Source of the DNA: JAUWVG01 sp964633715
Lineage (GTDB): Bacteria > Acidobacteriota > Aminicenantia > Aminicenantales > Aminicenantaceae
Length of the DNA: 8,836 nucleotides
Direction: 5' to 3'
Assembly (NCBI GenBank): GCA_964633715.1
Contig: CAZWHQ010000088.1
Span: forward strand, 1-8,836
Shown: in pieces, positions 1 to 5,901 of the stretch
How the letters are laid out: every line of letters starts with the position of its first letter
Position numbering within the stretch: the stretch's first letter is position 1
Notes under the pieces: model-generated
Seen by the model: only the letters and a program-made list of their open reading frames with translations
What the model was told of the DNA's origin: nothing
Database searches by the model: none
Translations under genes and position numbers: made by a program

Positions 1-1
1 A

Positions 2-452
2 ATTGGGAAAAATATTGAGAAATTTGTCGCAAGCACAAAAAGGAAATCTTATAAAATTTCAGGCTATTCTTGGATCTTTTTAGTCCCGGGTTTCTTTGCA
101 AAACAGGAATTGATAGAGGAATCCCTGGAAAACAATGACAATCCTCTATTCATAAGAAGATTGAAGGAAGACTTAAAGGATTTCGAAGTAAAACTGGCCG
201 AACTGAAAACCGCAATGGCCGAGGGGATGAAGAAAATAAAGGAGATGCAGGGGGAACGAAAAGATCCTGGTATTCACGGAATCACGGGACACTATGGAAT
301 ACTTGGTCAAGAAAATCAGATCGTGGGGACATTCAGTAAACTGCATCCATGGCGGGATGAAACTGGAGGACAGGATTGAGGCGGAAAAGGTTTTCAAACA
401 TAAAACTCAGGTAATGGCTGCGACAGAGGCCGCTGCAGTGCTTGGTATGTGA
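2..452 (+). pseudogene. SNF2-type helicase remnant (C-terminal part), multiply disrupted
   Basis: This is the decayed tail of a superfamily 2 helicase of the SNF2/RapA-like kind; it has no start here and runs off the left edge. It has to be read in three pieces. Positions 3-80 (frame 3) give KGNLIKFQAILGSF, like the stretch after motif III. Positions 83-260 (frame 2) give PGFFAKQELIEES and NPLFIRRLKEDLKDFE. Positions 261-452 (frame 3) give KILVFTESRDTMEYL, then VNCIHGGMKLEDRIEAEKVF and ATEAA, the helicase C-terminal motifs IV-V, before a TGA at 450. In intact relatives the LKDFE segment and KILVFTES are well over 100 residues apart; here only about 24 codons separate them, so an internal deletion near 187 is inferred. 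The expected GEGINLQF after TEAA is missing. Such helicases often occur in phage-defence or restriction loci, but nothing else of such a locus is visible. Family assignment is from remembered motifs. Confidence 0.8.
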
Positions 453-495
453 TCCTGGAGTTTGAAAGTACAGCAAGGGAAGTCCATTGATCCGA

Positions 496-1254
496 TCAAA
501 GGACGGTATTGTGTCTGGCGATCGTGTAGCTCTGCCGGCAAATCACTTCAAATTCCCCCGCTTCATTCCTCCTCAAGGTTTCCACTTTTTCAATCCCATC
601 GACAAGGGACTTTTCGAACCGAAGCTCGAATTTCCGCAAGTTTTCGGGGGAGCAAAGGGAACCGATCAGACGATTTTCTTCGATTCGGATCCGGAAACAT
701 AACGGAACATCCATAATGTTTTTCAGCCGTAAATCTTTGTAGCCATACGCCGTCGTTGCATCTGCTCCAAGCGGAGTATATCGTGTCTCATCGGTGTAGA
801 GATCCGCAGAATGCGGATGCCTTTCCACGATGCCCATCCCTGCCGCGAGCGCCAGATGGTACAGCAATCCTGAGAGCTGGCACAATCCCCCTCCGATATC
901 GAAATCCAGCTGGCCATTTATAATATTGATCCCTATTTTGTACCCTGCTTTTTTTGTGGGATTCCCCACAAAGCGCCAAAATGAAAAAATTTCACCGGCG
1001 AAAATCGGAACGTTCTGAAATCGAGCAATGGCCAAGCGGAGGTTGTGTTTTTTGTTTTCGGCCCAGTTGCTGACATTGATCGACTGGCGGATGGAGATCC
1101 TTTCCGGCCAGGTTTCGGCTCTTGCCCGTTTCTCAGGGGAATTTTTTGCGAACTTCAAGCGTGTACCGCTGGCAAAATCGATAAATTCCGTCCAGAAAAG
1201 CCTCATGAAAAATCGGAGTTGCGAAGGGATGACAGCTTTTACGATTTTTCTCAT
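496..1254 (-). CDS. VanW family protein
   Basis: A 252-residue protein with a complete VanW domain. The family is named after an accessory gene of VanB-type vancomycin-resistance operons, but most members occur outside resistance clusters and their biochemical role is unknown; a cell-envelope link is usually assumed. Visible hallmarks, numbered from the ATG at 1254, are NLRLAIARFQNVPIFAGEIFSF (71-92), the signature GGGLCQLSGLLYHLAL (121-136), ERHPHS (144-149) and PLGADATTAYGYKDLRLKN (161-179). The invariant-looking Cys125 and His146/His148 are present. A TTG at 1263 would add three residues. I prefer the ATG because no Shine-Dalgarno precedes either codon and a strong promoter ends only 14 bases before it. 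No signal peptide or membrane helix is clear. The gene stands alone, divergent from the decarboxylase and convergent with the helicase remnant. No vanH, vanA/B or vanX partner is present, so drug resistance should not be inferred. Confidence 0.88.
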   Translation of the reverse strand: MRKIVKAVIPSQLRFFMRLFWTEFIDFASGTRLKFAKNSPEKRARAETWPERISIRQSINVSNWAENKKHNLRLAIARFQNVPIFAGEIFSFWRFVGNPTKKAGYKIGINIINGQLDFDIGGGLCQLSGLLYHLALAAGMGIVERHPHSADLYTDETRYTPLGADATTAYGYKDLRLKNIMDVPLCFRIRIEENRLIGSLCSPENLRKFELRFEKSLVDGIEKVETLRRNEAGEFEVICRQSYTIARHNTVL

Positions 1255-1268
1255 CTTGACCAAAAACT

Positions 1269-1297
1269 ATATTAGGAAGTATGGGATTTTTTGTCAA
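1269..1297 (-). promoter_or_regulatory. Sigma70-type promoter for the VanW gene
   Basis: On the minus strand a perfect TTGACA -35 box (1297-1292) is followed after exactly 17 bases by TAATAT (1274-1269), a 4/6 match to the -10 consensus. Transcription would start near 1262, leaving only about 8 bases before the ATG at 1254, or none before the TTG at 1263. The transcript would therefore be leaderless or nearly so, which fits the lack of a ribosome-binding site. Confidence 0.5.
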
Positions 1298-1404
1298 TCC
1301 GAACTATTTCGATTTTCGTCTCACCGTTTGAAAATTTGCATTGACCAAAAAGGGTGTTCTTGCCAAGATGTAAAGGAATATGAATTGTAAGCGGAGAAAC
1401 GATC

Positions 1405-2808
1405 ATGACTGATACCGAAGCTTTTTTAGACCGAAGATTCATCGATATGGTCAACACCTATCTTAAAGGCAACACAGATCCCGGGGTTATGGTCACTCAT
1501 CATCTCGCACCCGAAAAATTGCGGCCCAAGATAGACCTAACCCTTCCCGATGAGGGTTGTTCTATGGATAACCTTTACAAAGCCCTTGAGCAGTACCTGG
1601 CCTTTTCTGTAAGAACGGGTCATCGTCAGTTCTTCAACCAGCTCTGGTCGGGATTTGCTCTCCCGGGATTCCTCGGAGAGGTGATTACGGCTTTGGCCAA
1701 CACATCCATGTACACCTATGAAGTGGCTCCTGTCGCAACTCTTATGGAGAAGGAGTTGATAAAAAAGATGGGAGGCATTTGTGGGTTTGAACACCCAGAA
1801 GGTCTGTTTGTGACCGGTGGGAGCAACGGAAATCTGCAAGCCATGATGATCGCGCGCAACAGAACAAATCCAGAAATAAAAAATGTAGGACTGCACGAAG
1901 CTCCCGACCTGATCGCCTTCGTATCCGAAGAAGCTCATTATTCCTTTGAGAAAAGTGCAAACATCCTGGGTATTGGGAGCCAAAATGTACGAAAAATCAA
2001 AACGGATTCGGCGGGCAGAATGAACCCGGAGGAATTGGACATGGCTGTCGAAGAGAGCCTTGGGCGAGGCAAACGGCCATTTTTTGTGGGAGTTACCGCT
2101 GGCACAACGGTCAAGGGAGCGTTTGATCCTATAGAAAAAGTTGCAGGAATTGCCAGGCGGCACGATCTCTGGCTTCATGTGGATGGCGCTCTGGGAGGAT
2201 CGGTGATTCTTAGTCCGCGTCACCGGATTCTAGCGGAAGGCTTGGACAAAGCCGATTCCTTTACCTGGAATGCCCATAAACTGATGGGGCTTCCCCTGAT
2301 ATGCTCGGTCCTGCTGGTCCGGGAAAAGGGACACCTGTTGAACACTAACTCAGTTACCGGGACGGATTACATTTTTCATGATGAAGCCTTCGGCTCGCAC
2401 GACCTGGGGCCGATGTCCTTGCAGTGCGGCAAGAGGGTCGATACCCTGAAACTCTGGCTGTCCTGGAAATTTTATGGGGATAAAGGGTTTGCCGAGCGGA
2501 TCGACCGCTTTTTTGAGCTGGCCGCTTTTGCTGAGGATATTGTCCACAAGACACCTTCGTTGGAACTCATGGCACCCAGGTCATCTGTCAATGTCTGCTT
2601 CCGTTATCTTCCAGGCAATTCCGAAGACACCAACACATTCAACCTGCGTTTGCGGGAGGAGCTTGCGCGAAGCGGCAAATCCTTCGTCAATTATGCGCGC
2701 TTGGACAGAGATGTGGCCATCCGGCTGGTCATTTCCAATCATGAGTTGACGAGAGAGGATATTTCTCTCTTTTTCGATCGCCTTATCCAGACAGCCAAAT
2801 TCCTTTAG
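1405..2808 (+). CDS. PLP-dependent group II decarboxylase (glutamate/cysteine-sulfinate/aspartate decarboxylase type)
   Basis: An intact 467-residue enzyme of the group II amino-acid decarboxylases, which remove the alpha-carboxylate of an amino acid using pyridoxal phosphate in the cytoplasm. The fold-type I core is complete: RQFFNQLWSG (74-83) and NTSMYTYEVAPV (99-110) near the substrate site, TGGSNGNL (137-144) for cofactor phosphate, EEAHYS with the ring-stacking His178, HVDGALGG with Asp260, and NAHK with the Schiff-base Lys292. The FNQL and YTYEVAPV motifs place it closer to the animal GAD/CSAD branch than to E. coli GadA/B. The product could be GABA, beta-alanine (as in PanP-type aspartate decarboxylases) or hypotaurine; sequence alone does not decide. 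The ATG is preceded by CGGAG at 1392-1396 with 8-base spacing. No convincing promoter was found in the 150-base divergent region. Its TAG overlaps the stop of the convergent downstream gene. Confidence 0.9.
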   Translation: MTDTEAFLDRRFIDMVNTYLKGNTDPGVMVTHHLAPEKLRPKIDLTLPDEGCSMDNLYKALEQYLAFSVRTGHRQFFNQLWSGFALPGFLGEVITALANTSMYTYEVAPVATLMEKELIKKMGGICGFEHPEGLFVTGGSNGNLQAMMIARNRTNPEIKNVGLHEAPDLIAFVSEEAHYSFEKSANILGIGSQNVRKIKTDSAGRMNPEELDMAVEESLGRGKRPFFVGVTAGTTVKGAFDPIEKVAGIARRHDLWLHVDGALGGSVILSPRHRILAEGLDKADSFTWNAHKLMGLPLICSVLLVREKGHLLNTNSVTGTDYIFHDEAFGSHDLGPMSLQCGKRVDTLKLWLSWKFYGDKGFAERIDRFFELAAFAEDIVHKTPSLELMAPRSSVNVCFRYLPGNSEDTNTFNLRLREELARSGKSFVNYARLDRDVAIRLVISNHELTREDISLFFDRLIQTAKFL

Positions 2809-4607
2809 CGAATTGGAAAGGTGCGGTTCTTGAACCACTGGCGGTAAGATTCCATCCTTCGGCGCTGATCGGCAGGAGCCCTTCGTCTGCAGGAAGAGAA
2901 TTCCTCGCTTCCCTCGGGTGCTCCCCAACGCACTTCTACTCCGTCGTTAGGATTGTAGGCTATCTCCAACTTTTCTCTCCGTTTCAGGATATCGGTGAGT
3001 GACAGCGTATGAGGTTGGCCGTTGCTTCGTGTGTAAGTAATGGTGATCTCTTTTGCCCAAATTGCATGAAGACGATTCAATTCTACCTTGAGATCTTCAG
3101 GTTTTTTGGACTCGGGAATAGCAAAAGCATCCGGATTCCTCGCGACTTTATCTGGAAAATCGGTGAGCACATCCAATGCGATCAACAGGCGCATATCCCG
3201 GGCAGGAGTGGAATACTCTTCCCAGGGACCAGATGTCTGGAATATGCCGGCACCTGGGGGCATTGGAATAATTTCGAAGTTGGTTTCTTCCATGTATTTT
3301 TCCCCGTTTGCAATAGCCTGTGCACGTGCCTGAAGACGTTCATGGATTGCTTGGTGCAGTTCTTCGAAGGCTCTGACAGGATCGAGCGGCTGGGGATTGA
3401 TGATGCGGTCCATCGTAGCATAGAACTCCTGAGGGCTCATATTCTGCTGCTGGAGTGCGAAGTTTCTGTAGTCTGCTGAATTAGAAATCTCATCATTCGT
3501 GAGGATTCTGAGTTTCCCCCTCTCCTGGACGATGGGCCGGAAGGCTTTAAATCCGGGCTCTCCGATCACCTGGTTTGTGGAAAAAAGAAACTGTCCCTGC
3601 CAGAATCTTCTGATACCGATGGTTCCATCGGGTTGGGCATCTACGGCAAACAACTGTCCGGATTTTATCTGAGTCTGTGGAATCCAGCGCACAAGCATCA
3701 AGGTATGTCCGTAAGGATCTGCAAAAATCACGCCAGGTCGCAGATATCTCCTCTGAAGAGGAATCGGGTAGAGGTCTGTATCGTTATCTGAAAATGCGGT
3801 GCGGGCACTTCCGGAATGGATTGTGTTTTTGATGATCCGTGCAAAATTTTGAAAGGCTTTTAGATCGTCCCACCCTTGTTTTCGGGGTTTAAGATTGGAA
3901 AACCACGAGCCGCATTGAGGAGCCATTCGAACACTGCCCCGGTCACAAGCATGATAGCCAAACGGAAGCCGGAGCTTCCAGGCAAAATAGGCCCGTAAAA
4001 AGAACGGGTTATCTGCACAGTCCGGGTCCAAAATCAAGGTGTCGTCTTCGTTCATTCCCAAATGATTATGCAAAAAATTCCGGCCGGCCTCCTTCAACAC
4101 TTGATGGAGGAACTCCCATGTCTGGCCTTCCTCTGTGTCGAAGAAAAGCATATCGATCCAGGCTGAGTAGAGATTTTCCATCTGTGTTGTCCATGCTCGT
4201 TCCGTTGGCCAATAAGAGGAACTGGATTTACGTTTCAGCTTTTTTTGAAGGGCAGAAAAACGTTTTTCCATTAGTCGGGATGTTTCGTTTTCAATCCACA
4301 CTCGGTGGTTACCAGAATTTTCTGCAGCAAACATTGCTGACCACCAGTAGGGAGGGCCTCCTCCGTTTTTTTGTTTACGGATGACCAATGGGCCGGATGG
4401 GCCTTCTGCTTGTATTGCAATGCGATTTTGCGGTTTTTCTGATGTCACAAGGACACGAAACGTTTGTCCTGCCCCTATTGAATCGGGAGAAATGAGGACA
4501 GAGTAATTGCGATCCAGATTATTATGCTGCCCTGCATTGATAGAGATGAAGGCGAGGAAAATAAAGACGACTCTTATTGGCCAAGATCTTATGAACGTAG
4601 CGTGCAA
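2805..4607 (-). CDS. Exported protein of unknown function with possible transglutaminase/papain-like triad
   Basis: A 600-residue protein I cannot assign to a named family. It opens with a signal peptide: basic N-region, hydrophobic core VVFIFLAFISINA (13-25), likely cleavage after INA or nearby. Residues about 33-108 look like a beta-sandwich (AGQTFRVLVTSEKP, then SGNHRVWIE). The middle carries DPDCADNPFFLRAYFAWKL (195-211, Cys197 at a helix start), DPYGHTLMLVRW (297-308, His301 in a strand) and LFAVDAQPDG (319-328, Asp323). This order and spacing suit a Cys-His-Asp triad of the transglutaminase/NlpC-like fold. The C-terminus is charged and probably helical. The start is TTG at 4607: an in-frame TAG lies just upstream, AAGGAT precedes it at good spacing, and the next in-frame Met is residue 91. 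It lies 52 bp after the aminotransferase remnant, on the same strand. Existence of the gene is firm; the enzymatic role is inferred. Confidence 0.75.
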   Translation of the reverse strand: MHATFIRSWPIRVVFIFLAFISINAGQHNNLDRNYSVLISPDSIGAGQTFRVLVTSEKPQNRIAIQAEGPSGPLVIRKQKNGGGPPYWWSAMFAAENSGNHRVWIENETSRLMEKRFSALQKKLKRKSSSSYWPTERAWTTQMENLYSAWIDMLFFDTEEGQTWEFLHQVLKEAGRNFLHNHLGMNEDDTLILDPDCADNPFFLRAYFAWKLRLPFGYHACDRGSVRMAPQCGSWFSNLKPRKQGWDDLKAFQNFARIIKNTIHSGSARTAFSDNDTDLYPIPLQRRYLRPGVIFADPYGHTLMLVRWIPQTQIKSGQLFAVDAQPDGTIGIRRFWQGQFLFSTNQVIGEPGFKAFRPIVQERGKLRILTNDEISNSADYRNFALQQQNMSPQEFYATMDRIINPQPLDPVRAFEELHQAIHERLQARAQAIANGEKYMEETNFEIIPMPPGAGIFQTSGPWEEYSTPARDMRLLIALDVLTDFPDKVARNPDAFAIPESKKPEDLKVELNRLHAIWAKEITITYTRSNGQPHTLSLTDILKRREKLEIAYNPNDGVEVRWGAPEGSEEFSSCRRRAPADQRRRMESYRQWFKNRTFPIR

Positions 4608-4659
4608 ATTCTATCCTTTTTTCCTGACGCTATCCGGAATTATTTTCCTGGAGTTAGCA

Positions 4660-5624
4660 TCAAGAATGAATCCACTCGTCTAGTCTGTCGATGGCTTTCA
4701 ATACATTGCCGCAGTATGTTTTGAGGAAATGTTCACCGAGAGTCTGGTCTATGGGAAAGGACCGGACAGCTTCAAGGGCTGACTTCCCATCGAAATCAAC
4801 ATAGGCGATACGAGCGGTCATCTCTTCAGGGTGACGCCCGAAGTTGCTCCCTGGAAGCATGGCCACTCCTGTGTCCTCCAGCAGTCGGCGGCACATCTCT
4901 TCGCTCGTGGTGATTTTTTTGGCTCTGAGTTTTTCTTTAAACAGCGAAAAATCGGGAAAGATGTAAAAACCCCCATGAGGATATCTTACCAGCGCACCGG
5001 CATCTTCAAGTTTTTGGGTAATATGATTCCCTAAGGCTTTTACGATTCGGCGGGACCTTTTCAAGTAATCATCCATCTCCGGTCCTTCCCGAAAGGCCCG
5101 GATAGCCGCATACTGGACGGGTGCACTTGTGGATGTGAAGGTTTCGGTGCCCACCGCAGCCATGGCGTCCAGCAACCATCTCAAAGGTCGGGGAAACACA
5201 AAAACGCCTAATCTCCAGCCTCCTGCTCCGCACCACTTGCTCAAACCACCGCTAAAGATAGTGCCTTCCGGATAGAATGGAACGATGGATTCATGCTGGC
5301 CATCATGGTGAATTTTGCCATATATCTCATCTGACAACAGGACGACTCTGTTTTGATCGGCGATCTCTGCCAGGGATTTGAGCCGGTCTCGATCCATGGT
5401 GGTTCCGGAAGGTAATCCTTTTGAAAAGCATTATTCTGTAAGGCCTCCACTACTTGATCTGGGACAGGAAAGGGGGATTGGCCCAAGCCCAGTTTGTAGA
5501 CTTCCTTTCCCTTTTGTCTTAATTCGTTTGAAAGGTCATTGATTGCCACTGTAGCTGATGGTTTGAGACCGCTCACACGGGGATTCAGGTGGACATCCAG
5601 CAAGTGTCCCTCATGTTTTCTCAT
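4660..5624 (-). pseudogene. Class I/II PLP-dependent aminotransferase with internal deletion and frameshift
   Basis: Two reading frames together make most of an aspartate-aminotransferase-fold enzyme, which would swap an amino group between an amino acid and a 2-oxo acid. The N-terminal piece runs from the ATG at 5624 to about 5412 (73 residues, including KLGLGQSPFPVP and NAFQKDYLP). The C-terminal piece, in another frame from about 5412 to 4660, starts PSGTTMDRDRL and holds SDEIYGK (PLP-contacting Asp and Tyr), SGGLSKWCGAGGWRLG with the Schiff-base lysine, and TARIAYVDFDG with the likely carboxylate-binding arginine. The families usually have about 390-430 residues; only about 320 remain. 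Missing is the part after KDYLP through the NYPNNP motif, which carries the cofactor phosphate loop. The shared CCTTCCGG at the join suggests deletion between short repeats, or an assembly error. Start support is strong: AAGGAGG lies 8-9 bases upstream and the ATG overlaps the preceding stop. A functional product is unlikely as written. Confidence 0.85.
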
Positions 5625-5764
5625 TTCGGACCTCCTTCACAAGAGCTCTTTCCTTTTGCGCAGAAAAGGCCCTGCATGTTATCTTTCATGCACTGATTGT
5701 GAGAAGGGCATCTGCCGCAGATGCATTTTTTCATGCTCTCCATGGTGTCGGGTACTTTTGCCAA
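5621..5764 (-). CDS. 47-residue six-cysteine protein, possibly DUF2769-like
   Basis: A short gene that is easily missed. It starts at TTG 5764 behind a strong AGGAG with six-base spacing and encodes 47 residues. Cysteines sit at 14, 16, 19, 25, 35 and 42 (C-x-C-x2-C-x5-C-x9-C-x6-C), in the core CICGRCPSHNQC and LFCAKGKSSC. Its TGA overlaps the ATG of the aminotransferase in ATGA, so the two are very likely translationally coupled. The pattern suggests binding of zinc or an iron-sulfur cluster. It resembles what I recall of DUF2769-type proteins of anaerobes, but that is unverified. It has no signal peptide or membrane helix. The good ribosome-binding site, ordered cysteines and upstream promoter argue for a real gene. 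It may serve as a partner, redox carrier or metal donor for the neighbouring enzymes; no function is known to me. Confidence 0.7.
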   Translation of the reverse strand: MAKVPDTMESMKKCICGRCPSHNQCMKDNMQGLFCAKGKSSCEGGPK

Positions 5765-5802
5765 TTTTAACTCCTTTACTTTTTTTATCGAATTGGTAAG
5801 TT

Positions 5803-5831
5803 ACGATATAAATTTTAGACCCCAATGTCAA
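5803..5831 (-). promoter_or_regulatory. Sigma70-type promoter for the six-cysteine protein / aminotransferase pair
   Basis: On the minus strand a perfect TTGACA (5831-5826) is followed after exactly 17 bases by TATCGT (5808-5803), a 4/6 match to the -10 consensus. Transcription would begin near 5796, giving a leader of about 30 bases that contains the AGGAG site for the TTG at 5764. This makes the downstream genes at least partly independent of the rubredoxin-ThDP gene. Confidence 0.5.
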
Positions 5832-5861
5832 GATTTTCGTTAATAAAGTAGTTTGTAAGAT

Positions 5862-5877
5862 TTCCATCTGAATGGAA
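5862..5877 (-). terminator. Small hairpin after the rubredoxin-ThDP gene (weak terminator candidate)
   Basis: A perfect TTCCAT-CTGA-ATGGAA inverted repeat lies 25 bases past the stop of the ThDP gene and before the next promoter. The position fits a transcription end. The 6-bp AT-rich stem and lack of a T-run make it a poor intrinsic terminator. Confidence 0.2.
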
Positions 5878-5901
5878 TGACATCGGAAGAATTGCCGTAA
5901 T

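Noticed and set aside
110..379. Free-standing 89-residue plus-strand gene starting at TTG
   Set aside because: The same frame is open to the left edge and carries helicase homology before and after this point; the stop at 379 is only reached after a frameshift.
173..397. Minus-strand open frame opposite the helicase remnant
   Set aside because: It has no motif or ribosome-binding site, and the plus strand explains the region with clear helicase motifs.
496..1254. VanW as evidence of a vancomycin-resistance cluster
   Set aside because: No ligase, dehydrogenase, dipeptidase or VanRS-type regulator is present; isolated VanW-domain genes are common.
1298..1404. Promoter for the decarboxylase around TTGACC at about 1343
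   Set aside because: No -10 box better than three of six matches lies at 16-18 bases, so I could not support a call.
1537..2223. A 228-codon minus-strand frame inside the decarboxylase gene
   Set aside because: It lies wholly opposite a well-supported enzyme, has no recognisable domain, and its composition is typical of a shadow frame.
5621..5764. The six-cysteine protein as a SCIFF-type peptide precursor for a radical-SAM maturase
   Set aside because: It has six cysteines in a short chain, but the spacing differs from SCIFF and no radical-SAM gene is nearby.
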